From Candidatus Poribacteria bacterium (GTDB lineage: Bacteria > Poribacteria > WGA-4E > WGA-3G): DNA of 64,000 bases. A program made the position numbers and the translations under genes. This document shows positions 8,697-18,176 of this stretch, one piece after another (position 1 is the first letter of the stretch; every line of letters begins with the position of its first letter). The stretch spans positions 62,001 to 126,000 of the forward strand of contig JAGFCA010000008.1 of assembly GCA_022394755.1 (NCBI GenBank), read 5' to 3'. The notes under the pieces are model-generated. The model saw nothing but the letters and a program-made list of their open reading frames with translations, was not told where the DNA came from and did not search any database.

Positions 8697-11600
8697 ATGA
8701 TAAAGTTAAATATGTGCCTAATATTTCTTATTCTTTTAAGTATGGGAGGAATGTTTGTATTGTTTGGGTGTGGAGCGCAAAGTCTCGGCCCGTATGAACC
8801 TTTATTGCCGACAATTGAGGGGGATGATAAATTCTCAGATAGATTCCAATTGGATGAAGAACCCAATTTTTACTATGATCTTTATGGTACAGAAATAATC
8901 GAAGGGACAGAACTTAACAAATACAGTGATGAAAAACACTTTGACAGGAACGGGAAATTGGTAGTTGGTTGGACAGGGCAACTTGATAGCCTTCGTTTCA
9001 CCTCGCAATTAGACCGCACTATTATAGTTGAAGACACATTTCTTGGAAGATATACTGAGTTTGTTATAGGGGATCATTTAAGATTCAAACCTTCTACACT
9101 GTTCCCAAATAGATATATCATATATAAGACAGAATTTGATGGTTTACGATGGGATATTTCATTTGCACAAGAACACCATCTCTTTTCACTTATTCATTCA
9201 CGTATTTCAAATCCCATTAGACTAACAGATACCCCTCCAGGACAAAGACTCGGTGGCGAACTTGGGAGACGAAACGGGTTGAACCTGTTATCTGGTGTCA
9301 GGAATATTGAAAATGCAAGACTTGTTGGTTTTCGTGGACAAGGACTAATAGGGGAGTTATTTCGTGTCGGATTTACCTATGTTAATCTACATAAAGAACA
9401 TCCAGAACGAACATTCGGTTCACTGATGGGAACAGTCGCTAATACACCTCCAGAAGTTATATCTGTGGTTTTCCGAGATGACTCACCTGAAGATAACCAT
9501 ATAGCAGCGTTCACAGATTTTGATAATTATGATACTGATTTACACGGCGGCAATATCCAAGCCGGTGTTGGCGCTGCATTTAAATCTATGAAGATTACAA
9601 TCGTTACTCAAGAACTTGAACATCTAATTCCAGAAAATATAAAAGAGGGGATTGAACCAAAGCATCTTCCAGAGGAAACTATATATATTGAAGTTGACGT
9701 CGACAAAATCGTTCCTGTTGATAACGCTGGAGTTCCATCAGTTATAAGCGATTCTATCGATGGGAAATGGAAAATCGTTAGCGGATTCAATAAGATGAAA
9801 TACGACTTGAATCTCAATGATCAAGGAATAGATATTGACCCAAGATCTGTTAAATCAGTTGTGTTTGATATGGTTGTAGCTGGGGATTATAACATTGCTG
9901 TCATCGGATATAGCGAAGCGAATAAATCTGAATCAAATCCATCATTGCAAGAGTGGATTAAAACCACGGATGGACATATTCAAATCCCTTATCGAGATAT
10001 AATTCAATCACCGGGTAATTATGGACAATCCGATGAATACACATCTAACAGGCGAAAACTGGCTAACAATCCGAGTAAATGGAATGGTGAAGGTAGACCT
10101 CGTAAAGTAAGATATCAATATGGTAGTGCGAGAGCTGCAACATTATACGGAATTGATCTTGAAGGAACGGTAGGTAATGTTCACATCAGATCACATTATT
10201 CTTTTAATGGAAAATATAAACAGTATCCAACTGTTTCAAAAGATAAGGTTGGGTTCAGTAGGAAAATGACAACTGTTAAAACACCAAATGGAGATGAAAA
10301 AACAGGTGTATTTGTTGATAGAAGTTCTGGACTCCATGTCGATTCAAATGGAATACCTACTTATTCGGAGGTTGATGGGGAACGGTTTGAAACTTTTTTA
10401 GGTGGAGACGGAACTGAAGAGGATGGAGATGGAATTCTCAGTAGAGAAAAAGCTTGGTTTATACAACTTGAGTCCCGTTTTGATAAACTTCATTTAGAAG
10501 GTGTATTATTTCATATAGATCCGGGATACACAACCAACTATCAAAATTTTGGAGCACACCCAGGAAGGGGGCAAATTTACACACTTAATCCAACCAATGT
10601 AAATGAGATAGATCTCCTTGAAGAAGATTCTTGGGATGAAGGTATCTACAATTTGGTTGAGGATGACGATGATGGTGATGATTGGCCCGATGACATTGAC
10701 TTTGATGGGGTCATTCCCAGAGTTGATGATCGAGACCAGAACGGTGTGTTGGATTTCCAAGAGGACTTCCTTATTTTTGATGCCGACCCACCGGTGTTTA
10801 CGAACATTACTGACTTAAACAATAATGGTAGTGTTGATTCCATTGAAGATGATTACGAACCGGAGTACGAATATGGGATAGATCGTAAAGGCTACCACCT
10901 TAAAGCTGAATACGATCTGCTTGACAATCTTGCTCTCAAAGTAGGTTGGATAAACGAGCGGGAGATTTCAAGTAGGCGGAAGAATAATTCAAAATATATA
11001 CATCTCACCTATGAACGGGATATACCTGACTTTGGAAGCTTTTTCTTCCAAAATCGATTTCTCAGAACTCAAGATGATATACCTGAATATACAATTATAT
11101 TACCGGTAGGAGAATTAGAACCTATTCAAATTAATGATGAACTTGATTATTACAATGCTCGTGTGAATACAACAACTCTCCAAATTGTCTATACTGCAGT
11201 TAAGAACTTGACTCTTGAAGCTAAAACATTAGTTGTCATGCATAAACAATTTGAACAGGATCAAGAAAAAGCACTTTTTACAGATATTGAAAATGATACA
11301 GGAACAGAAAGTTTTGACCTTGATGAACAAGTTGATTTTATGGTGCCTATAGAACAGGTTCGTGCTTTTCAAGAAAGGAAAGTATATCCTTTTTATCCTG
11401 ATCATGGATTAAATCCGCTTGATCCGAACGATACAGGTCTAATATATGACGAATCAAACTGGAAAATACGTCGTTATGCTGAACAGACCAAACGTAATCA
11501 GTTGACAATTCTTAAAGCGAGATACGAGATTCCACTCGGTAATCTTCCATTAATCAGAAATTACAGCCAAGAACTCTCCCTTACGCCTATGGTAAAATAT

Positions 11601-12035
11601 GTCTGGGATCGGGAATTTGATCGAGATGGTGATGAAATTTCAAAAATACTCAATCCAAAGTTACATTTACCAACTGATGATCAGACAGTCGAATACTTAC
11701 GGTTCAATCGGAGGAGTCGTGAGGATATTCTCGGTTTTCGACTGGATTACCAATTTACACAGAGATTCAAAATACTTGGTGGATTTCAATATAGGAAGTT
11801 CACCAACCGAAATCAGATCTATAAAAACTATATACAGAAATTTTCTCTCGATACTGAAATACCATACCTACACCGTCCTGACCTACGGACTCGTATTTTT
11901 GAGATTCAAGCTATTAATAGGGGTGTTTGGCAGGGCTTTTATATTGTCATTCTCTCAGGACATCGTATAACAAATAATCTGTTCCAGCACACGATTAGTA
12001 ATACCACCTATGTCCGCGCAATGGTTGGTTTTTAA
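8697..12035 (+). CDS. Very large outer-membrane-like protein with EF-hand repeats
   Basis: Protein of 1112 residues. I start it at the ATG at 8697 (GAGGAAG 8 bases upstream) rather than 14 codons earlier. Its signal sequence ends in LFGC, a possible lipobox. Residues from about 100 onward show many alternating strands of the beta-barrel type, and the chain ends in Phe (AMVGF), as outer-membrane barrels often do. Residues about 660-720 are extremely acidic and hold two well-formed EF-hand/dockerin-like calcium loops, D678-E689 (DRDQNG) and D706-E717 (DLNNNG). A lipid anchor together with a barrel-like C-terminus is unusual. The family was not recognised; calcium binding is a motif-based prediction. 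Confidence 0.6.
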   Translation: MIKLNMCLIFLILLSMGGMFVLFGCGAQSLGPYEPLLPTIEGDDKFSDRFQLDEEPNFYYDLYGTEIIEGTELNKYSDEKHFDRNGKLVVGWTGQLDSLRFTSQLDRTIIVEDTFLGRYTEFVIGDHLRFKPSTLFPNRYIIYKTEFDGLRWDISFAQEHHLFSLIHSRISNPIRLTDTPPGQRLGGELGRRNGLNLLSGVRNIENARLVGFRGQGLIGELFRVGFTYVNLHKEHPERTFGSLMGTVANTPPEVISVVFRDDSPEDNHIAAFTDFDNYDTDLHGGNIQAGVGAAFKSMKITIVTQELEHLIPENIKEGIEPKHLPEETIYIEVDVDKIVPVDNAGVPSVISDSIDGKWKIVSGFNKMKYDLNLNDQGIDIDPRSVKSVVFDMVVAGDYNIAVIGYSEANKSESNPSLQEWIKTTDGHIQIPYRDIIQSPGNYGQSDEYTSNRRKLANNPSKWNGEGRPRKVRYQYGSARAATLYGIDLEGTVGNVHIRSHYSFNGKYKQYPTVSKDKVGFSRKMTTVKTPNGDEKTGVFVDRSSGLHVDSNGIPTYSEVDGERFETFLGGDGTEEDGDGILSREKAWFIQLESRFDKLHLEGVLFHIDPGYTTNYQNFGAHPGRGQIYTLNPTNVNEIDLLEEDSWDEGIYNLVEDDDDGDDWPDDIDFDGVIPRVDDRDQNGVLDFQEDFLIFDADPPVFTNITDLNNNGSVDSIEDDYEPEYEYGIDRKGYHLKAEYDLLDNLALKVGWINEREISSRRKNNSKYIHLTYERDIPDFGSFFFQNRFLRTQDDIPEYTIILPVGELEPIQINDELDYYNARVNTTTLQIVYTAVKNLTLEAKTLVVMHKQFEQDQEKALFTDIENDTGTESFDLDEQVDFMVPIEQVRAFQERKVYPFYPDHGLNPLDPNDTGLIYDESNWKIRRYAEQTKRNQLTILKARYEIPLGNLPLIRNYSQELSLTPMVKYVWDREFDRDGDEISKILNPKLHLPTDDQTVEYLRFNRRSREDILGFRLDYQFTQRFKILGGFQYRKFTNRNQIYKNYIQKFSLDTEIPYLHRPDLRTRIFEIQAINRGVWQGFYIVILSGHRITNNLFQHTISNTTYVRAMVGF

Positions 12036-12159
12036 AGTAAAAATTTCGACATTATATTCGGATTATACTACGGATTCCTAAATTATAGAAAAGTTTACAA
12101 CCATTTGGGATTATAATAAGGGAATAATACGATATACTTCAGAAACAGGAGTTTATAAT

Positions 12160-13146
12160 ATGTGGGAGAAATATCTTATTTCGAGACTGCTTTTGTTTGT
12201 CTTATTTTTGGCCTTTTGGGTTCTTATTATACAAGATATAGGATACGCATATAGCAAAGGGAAAATCTATTTTTCTGAACCAAATAAAATCTATCGGGCA
12301 AACCTTAATGGAACTGATGTTGAAGAGATTCTTACAGGAATTGGATGGGTGACAGATCTTGCTTTAGACATGAAAAACCGTAAGATATATTGGGTTTCTC
12401 CACCAAGGATTTATCGTGCAAACTTAGACGGTTCAAATATTGAAAAGATAATTGAGGGGGAGGTTCAAAATAATCCTCCTGGGAAATTATCAAATGATCC
12501 CTTCTCCATAGCATTAGACATAGAGGCGAACAAGGTATATTGGGGTAATAATGGTCCATGGGACATTCGAAGTGTAAACAATGACGGATCTAATATTGAA
12601 CATATAGTAATTGAAGACATTATTCTTAACAACGTATTACTACGTATTTCCATAGACGCTGAGAGTCTTGAGCTTGATGTAAAGGAAGGCAAGATGTATT
12701 TTGTCGATTCACACCAAGATAATATTGCTCGGGCAAATCTTGATGGATCAGATTACGAACATCTCGGTATTTTTCTGGTTGATCCGCGAGGACTAACGCT
12801 TGACTTGCAAAACAGAGAAATGTATTGGACACAACAGGCAAGAGGTATAATCAGAAGAGCTTCGTTTGATGGAGACAATAAAGAAACACTTCTCACTGAT
12901 CTTACCATTCCATATGATATAGCATTGGATATACATTCACGTGAAATGTACTGGACAGAAGGGGATAATAGGAAGGGCATAGTGAGTAGGATCAGACGCG
13001 CTAACTTTGATGGATCTAAAGTAACAGAAATTTACAACGGATTGAATTCCATCTTTGCCATCGCATTGGATGTAGATAGATTTTATGATGTCGTACCTAC
13101 TACAGATAGGTTAACAAACATTTGGGCAAGTATGAAAGTTAAATAA
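12160..13146 (+). CDS. Secreted YWTD (LDL-receptor class B) beta-propeller
   Basis: Protein of 328 residues with AGGAG 8 bases before the ATG and a signal peptide over residues 1-30. From residue about 35 it consists of repeats of about 43 residues. Each has a [KR][IM]Y[WF] strand followed by RAN-[LF]-DGS, as in KIYWVSP, KVYWGNN, KMYFVDS, EMYWTQQ and EMYWTEG. These are YWTD propeller blades as found in LDL receptors, which in bacteria occur in secreted proteins and probably bind other proteins. The protein ends in a tail (DRLTNIWASMK) shared with four other exported proteins here. Its closest relative is the next gene, so the pair looks like a tandem duplication. Confidence 0.82.
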   Translation: MWEKYLISRLLLFVLFLAFWVLIIQDIGYAYSKGKIYFSEPNKIYRANLNGTDVEEILTGIGWVTDLALDMKNRKIYWVSPPRIYRANLDGSNIEKIIEGEVQNNPPGKLSNDPFSIALDIEANKVYWGNNGPWDIRSVNNDGSNIEHIVIEDIILNNVLLRISIDAESLELDVKEGKMYFVDSHQDNIARANLDGSDYEHLGIFLVDPRGLTLDLQNREMYWTQQARGIIRRASFDGDNKETLLTDLTIPYDIALDIHSREMYWTEGDNRKGIVSRIRRANFDGSKVTEIYNGLNSIFAIALDVDRFYDVVPTTDRLTNIWASMKVK

Positions 13147-13218
13147 ATAGAGAGATTATCTACTGTGATAAGTCTTTCTATTTGTCATTACGTACAAATA
13201 GGATTAGGGAGCAATGAT

Positions 13219-14268
13219 ATGAAAAATAATTTGCAAATCGGTCAGTGGATGTTCTTCATTTTGTTTGGGATGTTAATGATATTATATGTTCAAGATCTAA
13301 ATTCCGCACAAGGCAGAGGAAAAATATACTGGACAGAGGATGGTCAAATTAAACGATCAAACCTAAATGGATCCGTTGTTGAGAGTGTAGTTATTGGTTT
13401 GGAAAGTCGGGGAGACATTGTGTTAGACCTACCTAATAGTAAGATGTATTGGGTTGATTTCTGGGCAAGAAAAATACAACGTGCTAATCTTGATGGAACA
13501 CATATAGAAGACATTGTTACAGGATTTAGAATACCTAATGGTGAGGGAGGAATCAGGATAAACTGCAATAATGAGAAATGTAAAGCCATTGCCACTCCTA
13601 AAGGGGGAGTTCCTATAGAAGTTCCTCAGGAACTTCTAAATGCTCCTTCATGTATTGCAATTGACCATCAAGAAAATAAGATATATTGGGGAAACCGTAA
13701 CCTGTTAGGTATTTTTAAACGGGCAGACCTTGATGGTTCTAATGTGGAAGAATTTCTTCGGTTCGGGTTAATGCATAGCTCAGCTGTGAACGTCGAACTT
13801 GATGTGAAGGTAGGTAAGATGTACTGGACTGATGATTTACATGATCAGAATTTACGTGCTAATCTTGATGCCAGCGACACAGAAATGGTTGTAAATGACA
13901 TGTTAGAACCCCATGGACTTGCATTAGATTTGCACGCACGAAAGATGTATTGGTCAATTACCTTCCAAGGCACTATTCAACGATCCGATCTTAACGGTAA
14001 TAATATAGAAAACATTGTTACAGGATTGAGTTTTCCACAGGATATTGCTTTAGACATGCGATCACGTAAGATTTATTGGGTGGACCAGGATAGAAAGACA
14101 TTTAAAAGTAAAATTCAACGAGCAAATCTTGATGGATCTAATGTCACAGATATACTTACAGATTTGGGAAGCATAGGAGGTATTGCATTAGATCTTCACA
14201 ATCAGTATGCTTTTGTTTCAAACACAAACAAGCTCACAACGATTTGGGCAAACATGAAAAAAGACTGA
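13219..14268 (+). CDS. Secreted YWTD beta-propeller, tandem paralogue
   Basis: Protein of 349 residues. The ATG at 13219 with GGGAG 7 bases upstream is preferred over a TTG- or ATA-like start 18 codons earlier. A signal peptide covers residues 1-31 (ending NSAQG). It has the same YWTD blades as the preceding gene (KIYWTED, KMYWVDF, KIYWGNR, KMYWTDD, KMYWSIT, KIYWVDQ), each followed by a [RS]-[AS]-[ND]-L-[DN]-G turn. One blade has an insertion near residue 110-135 with two cysteines (CNNEKC). The C-terminal tail is NKLTTIWANMKKD, the shared motif. A rho-independent terminator follows. Confidence 0.83.
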   Translation: MKNNLQIGQWMFFILFGMLMILYVQDLNSAQGRGKIYWTEDGQIKRSNLNGSVVESVVIGLESRGDIVLDLPNSKMYWVDFWARKIQRANLDGTHIEDIVTGFRIPNGEGGIRINCNNEKCKAIATPKGGVPIEVPQELLNAPSCIAIDHQENKIYWGNRNLLGIFKRADLDGSNVEEFLRFGLMHSSAVNVELDVKVGKMYWTDDLHDQNLRANLDASDTEMVVNDMLEPHGLALDLHARKMYWSITFQGTIQRSDLNGNNIENIVTGLSFPQDIALDMRSRKIYWVDQDRKTFKSKIQRANLDGSNVTDILTDLGSIGGIALDLHNQYAFVSNTNKLTTIWANMKKD

Positions 14269-14294
14269 TTATCATTTTCCTAATACGATTTTCT

Positions 14295-14326
14295 AAAAGG
14301 CATGGTTAATTAACCGTGCCTTTTTT
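14295..14326 (+). terminator. Rho-independent terminator after the YWTD pair
   Basis: A GC-containing stem of about 13 bp (AAAAGGCATGGTT paired with AACCGTGCCTTTT, one G-U pair) with a 4-base loop and a run of T. It starts 27 bases after the stop of the second propeller gene. Confidence 0.8.
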
Positions 14327-14393
14327 ATTGCACCTACTCCCTAATGTTGTTATGATAAACACATTGAAGATCCAATCTATTCTGGAGACATCC

Positions 14394-15512
14394 ATGAAAA
14401 AATACCGTGTGGCAATTATCGGCTTAGGAGGTATGGGTGGACACCATGCACAAGCTGCAATGTTAGAAGAAAACTGTGAACTAATTGCTGGGGCAGAGAT
14501 TCATCAAGAACGCGCAAAAGCGTGGGGTGAACGATTTGGAATCAAGGCAATTTATGACGATTATGAGAAGATGCTTGATGAACAGAAACCGGACATCGTC
14601 ATCATACCAACACAAGCACCTGTACATCATGCACCAACCGTTGCAGCGGCACAACGTGGTGTCCACGTTTTCTGTGAAAAACCGATCGCACTGAACCTTA
14701 TTGAAGCAGACGAAATGGTTGATGTTTGTGATGAAAATAACGTAAGGTTCGCCATTAACCACATCAAACGTGCCAGTCCATATAATCAACATGTCCTCTC
14801 TCTAATTGAACAAGGTGAGATTGGGGATGTCGTTCTGATGAAAGCAACTGACAAAGGTGGACGCAAAGTAGGTAACTCGTTGATGGAAATGGGGACACAT
14901 CTTTACGATTGGTTACGACTCTTCGGTGGTAATATTGAGTGGACACACGCTCATCTTGTCCAATTGGATGGAACTGAATCTACAGTTGAAGATATAAAAC
15001 ACACACAAGAAGTTCATCCACATGATCGTGATGCAGGACTTGTTCTTGGTGAACGTGGGCACGCCTCCTTTCGATTTAAAAACGGTATCCATGCCGATGT
15101 GCAATTCCTTGCACAACCTCAAACAGATGATAATGCTTACGGAATAGATATAATTGGTACTGAGGGACGGATCGCTATACGAGAGAGTGTCGGTACGACA
15201 ATGTTTATCCACAAAGGACAACATAAAACACCTGCAGATGAATGGGAACAGGTACATTTACCTGCTGAAGACCTTGATGAACATGGCAAACAACGGGATA
15301 AAGGTTCAATACGTTTGCTATTACAACGTTTGATGATACGCGATCTCATTGAAGCAATTGAAGAAGATCGTGATCCGTTTGCAAGCGGCAGAGATGGTAG
15401 AGATTGTTTGGAGATGATTCATACAACTTGGGAATCCCATCGTCAGAAGTCGCGCGTATATATGCCGTTAACACCTCGTGAACATCCGCTTGAACGCTGG
15501 AGAAATGAGTAG
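14394..15512 (+). CDS. Gfo/Idh/MocA family oxidoreductase
   Basis: Protein of 373 residues. The ATG at 14394 with GGAGA upstream is preferred; the longer open frame upstream overlaps the terminator. Residues 5-15 (RVAIIGLGGMG) are the NAD(P)-binding Rossmann motif, and E95-K96-P97 is the family's EKP motif. A C-terminal alpha/beta domain follows. Members oxidise or reduce sugars, inositols and related compounds with NAD(P); the substrate cannot be assigned. It is followed by a methyltransferase gene 66 bases away. Cytoplasmic, with no signal peptide. Confidence 0.87.
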   Translation: MKKYRVAIIGLGGMGGHHAQAAMLEENCELIAGAEIHQERAKAWGERFGIKAIYDDYEKMLDEQKPDIVIIPTQAPVHHAPTVAAAQRGVHVFCEKPIALNLIEADEMVDVCDENNVRFAINHIKRASPYNQHVLSLIEQGEIGDVVLMKATDKGGRKVGNSLMEMGTHLYDWLRLFGGNIEWTHAHLVQLDGTESTVEDIKHTQEVHPHDRDAGLVLGERGHASFRFKNGIHADVQFLAQPQTDDNAYGIDIIGTEGRIAIRESVGTTMFIHKGQHKTPADEWEQVHLPAEDLDEHGKQRDKGSIRLLLQRLMIRDLIEAIEEDRDPFASGRDGRDCLEMIHTTWESHRQKSRVYMPLTPREHPLERWRNE

Positions 15513-15578
15513 TTCTTATATACAACCAATTCGCAATTATAATTTTGATTAGTCTGCTGATATCAATAGGAGTACTTA

Positions 15579-16256
15579 ATGCAACGAATAGATATTTTAC
15601 ATCCTTCAATTGACGATTACCTACATGAGATCATTCCTGAACGTGATGAAGTGTTAACAGAAATGGAAGCACATGCGCGTGAAAACAGGTTTCCAATTGT
15701 CGGTCCACTTGTTGGACGCGTTTTACATCAGTTAGTATTGATAACAAACCCAGCACGTATTTTTGAGATGGGATCTGGTTTTGGGTATTCTGCATATTGG
15801 ATGGCAAAAGCATTACAAAATCCTAACGCTTCCATCATCTGCACAGATGGTTCACAAGAGAACGCTGACCGTGCAGCGGATTATCTTAGACGGGGTGGAA
15901 TTGCAGATAGAATTGACTATCGAGTTGGCAATGCATTGGAAATAATTGACGAAACCGAAGGTGAGTTTGACATCATATACAACGATATAGACAAAGATGG
16001 ATATCCAGAAGCATTTCAAAAGGCACTTCCTCGACTTAGGAAGGGTGGTCTCTTTATAACAGACAATATGTTATGGGGTGGACGCGTTACACAAAAAACT
16101 GAAAACAGAAGTAATGATCTTAATGATAGAGATCAGTGGATTAATGCAACAACGGAAGGTGTTAAAGAGGCAACAAGATTACAATATAGTTCACCCGATG
16201 TCTTCACCACAATTATTCCTCTACGAGATGGTGTTTCTGTCGCAGTGAAAAAGTAA
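15579..16256 (+). CDS. O-methyltransferase (SAM-dependent, YrrM/COMT type)
   Basis: Protein of 225 residues with AGGAG 8 bases before its ATG. Residues 62-74 (FEMGSGFGYSAYW) are the SAM-binding glycine-rich loop. YNDIDKDGY at 134-142 and TDN at 161-163 match the metal-binding Asp/Asn region of the catechol-O-methyltransferase-like family. Length and order fit that family (PF01596). The methyl acceptor is unknown. A zinc-ribbon gene follows after 15 bases and is probably cotranscribed. Confidence 0.85.
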   Translation: MQRIDILHPSIDDYLHEIIPERDEVLTEMEAHARENRFPIVGPLVGRVLHQLVLITNPARIFEMGSGFGYSAYWMAKALQNPNASIICTDGSQENADRAADYLRRGGIADRIDYRVGNALEIIDETEGEFDIIYNDIDKDGYPEAFQKALPRLRKGGLFITDNMLWGGRVTQKTENRSNDLNDRDQWINATTEGVKEATRLQYSSPDVFTTIIPLRDGVSVAVKK

Positions 16257-16271
16257 TATAGGAGACTAAAC

Positions 16272-16511
16272 ATGTCAACCCTGAAATGTCCAAGATGTGA
16301 TTCAGAAAAAATCATGCAGGATGTGCTGATACTTAACGCAATGGGGTCTGGACTTAATATAGTCGTAATTAACACAGAGGCATCAATATTACAGAAGACC
16401 AAAAGGGAAGCATTGAAAGCTTCTGTGTGTGGCGAATGTGGAAACGTTGAGCTATCAGTCAATAATCCAAAACAGTTATGGGAACACTATTCAATAAAGA
16501 AAAATACATAA
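16272..16511 (+). CDS. Small zinc-ribbon protein
   Basis: Protein of 79 residues with TAGGAG 8 bases upstream. C6-x2-C9 (CPRC) and a second C-x2-C pair (CGEC) near residues 54-57 form a probable structural zinc ribbon separated by a hydrophobic strand pair. Such small proteins are common and mostly uncharacterised. It is probably cotranscribed with the methyltransferase gene. Confidence 0.65.
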   Translation: MSTLKCPRCDSEKIMQDVLILNAMGSGLNIVVINTEASILQKTKREALKASVCGECGNVELSVNNPKQLWEHYSIKKNT

Positions 16512-16986
16512 CAGATAGAATCTATCAACGAGAATTTTTTGTTTACAATTTTTTACATTTTTGATATACTTTCACATGAATTCGGTTAGTAAATGAATTC
16601 ATATCACTGATTTAAAAATCCGTGAAAATCCTTTCTAAGGATATTGTTCCTCTCATAGAATTACTGGTATTACATTCAGATATTCACTAAATAGATTGGG
16701 ATATAGTCTATAACACCTTACGATTATACAATAGACCAGTTTCCACCATTCTAATGATTGCCTTCCAGTAATTTGTTTCTAACCATTGTATTTTATTCTG
16801 TTTACTAATTCACTTAATCATTAGAATCACAATCAGAACCAAATAACTTTTCTGATGTTATTCAAAAATAATTATTACGACTGACTTTAATACTGTAGAA
16901 AATGTAAATTGTTTGCGTATGGTTACCGTCTGTATTAATGTAATCGATGCATTCTAATTCTTACTTGTCTTAGGAGGAATACTCAG
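16512..16986 (+). other. Intergenic region upstream of a LamG gene
   Basis: A 475-base AT-rich spacer. Apart from the promoter-like pair at 16542-16570 I see no gene or strong hairpin. If that promoter is used, the LamG transcript has a 5' leader of about 400 bases. Confidence 0.4.
16542..16570 (+). promoter_or_regulatory. Candidate sigma-70 promoter
   Basis: TTTACA at 16542-16547 and TATACT at 16565-16570 are separated by 17 bases, close to the consensus. AT-rich background makes chance matches likely. It would drive the LamG gene at 16987 from a distance. Confidence 0.35.
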
Positions 16987-17787
16987 ATGAAAACCAGAAT
17001 ATTACAAATAGGGGTGATGGTTCTATTTCTTACAGGTATATTAGTTGCTACAAGTCAAGCAAAGATAGATCCTGAAGACTTTATAGGTATATGGAAATTT
17101 GATGAAGGTGGGGGTAATTCTGTTAAAGATGCCTCAGGTAATGATCATGAAGGTGAACTGGTCAGTAATCCCAAATGGGTAGAAGGTAAATTTGGTGATG
17201 CCCTTGAGTTTGATGGTTCAAACTACATTGATCTGGGTAATGACCCTTCACTTCAGTTCGATGGAAATGTGACAATCCTATTTTGGGCAAAACCTGAAAA
17301 TGTTGGAGCAGGTCGGCAGAACATAGTATGTAAATCATACGGGGGTGAAGGTTGTTTGACTCAGGAACCCGCTGGCATTATGAGTTTTTATTGGGGGGAC
17401 TGTGGCGGTAATTGTCAACCCTATGTAGAAGTAAAAAGACCTCCAGGTGGTACTATCGTTAGTGGCGAATGGATTCACATTGCTGAAGTTAGAGATGTGG
17501 ACGACCGTCAGTATCGGATGTATAAGGACGGTGAGGTGGTTGCCGAAGATACTTGGGCAAAATGTGGTGGACATCCATGTGGTGATTCAAAAGCCAGCGA
17601 TCTTACTCTCTTTATTGGAAACGGTTATGCAGGTAAATTCAGAGGTATCCTTGATGAAGTTGCCATCATTGGTGCCGTACTGACTGAAAACGAAATTCAA
17701 GATATAATGTCTGAAGGTTTGGATGGTGCTGCTGATGTTTCCGCAAGTGGCAAGATCGCCACAACTTGGGGAAGACTGAAAAAGTAG
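16987..17787 (+). CDS. Secreted LamG-domain protein
   Basis: Protein of 266 residues with AGGAGG 8 bases before the ATG. A signal peptide covers residues 1-26 (ending SQA-K). Residues about 33-235 form one concanavalin A-like (LamG) domain: GIWKFDEGGGNSVKDASGN, LEFDGSNYIDLG, a WIHIAEVRD strand, YKDGEVV, and FRGILDEVAII near the end. Family members bind carbohydrate or other surface ligands. Six cysteines in the middle suggest disulfides. It ends in the shared tail SGKIATTWGRLKK and is followed by a strong terminator, so it is monocistronic. A homologue lies at 20165-20962. Confidence 0.85.
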   Translation: MKTRILQIGVMVLFLTGILVATSQAKIDPEDFIGIWKFDEGGGNSVKDASGNDHEGELVSNPKWVEGKFGDALEFDGSNYIDLGNDPSLQFDGNVTILFWAKPENVGAGRQNIVCKSYGGEGCLTQEPAGIMSFYWGDCGGNCQPYVEVKRPPGGTIVSGEWIHIAEVRDVDDRQYRMYKDGEVVAEDTWAKCGGHPCGDSKASDLTLFIGNGYAGKFRGILDEVAIIGAVLTENEIQDIMSEGLDGAADVSASGKIATTWGRLKK

Positions 17788-17807
17788 AATCTCCTGTACA
17801 TAAAAAA

Positions 17808-17836
17808 GGTAAGAACATTGTGTTCTTACCCTTTTC
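17808..17836 (+). terminator. Rho-independent terminator after the LamG gene
   Basis: A perfect 10-bp stem (17808-17817 with 17821-17830) and a 3-base loop, preceded by A6 and followed by a T-rich run, 20 bases after the LamG stop. Confidence 0.85.
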
Positions 17837-17993
17837 TTTATTAATACCTTTCAATTCAAGCTTATCTTATATTAATTACCAATGAAACCTAACTAATACT
17901 TACTGTCTTCATTGATTTTTATAGAATCTATGTGTTAATATGGTAAGTATCAACACTATTGTATTCTATAATACAATACCTTGAGGTGAATCA

Positions 17994-18176
17994 ATGTGGA
18001 CATTCATAGTTTTTCCAATCCTTCTAATATTGGCTGTTTTTTTCTATTTTTTATCAGTACGATCACGCAAATCCTACAACTGTCCACAGTGTGGCGAAAA
18101 AGTTCGAGTCGAACATATGAAAGCAAGTCGTTGTGGGATGTGTGGAACACCCCTTAAACAGGAGGCAACTCAATGA
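17994..18176 (+). CDS. Membrane-anchored zinc-ribbon protein
   Basis: Protein of 60 residues with GAGGTG upstream. Residues 4-22 form one membrane helix. C31-x2-C34 (CPQC) and C48-x2-C51 (CGMC) form a zinc ribbon facing the cytoplasm. Its stop overlaps the next gene's start by four bases (ATGA), so the two are translationally coupled. Function unknown. Confidence 0.7.
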   Translation: MWTFIVFPILLILAVFFYFLSVRSRKSYNCPQCGEKVRVEHMKASRCGMCGTPLKQEATQ

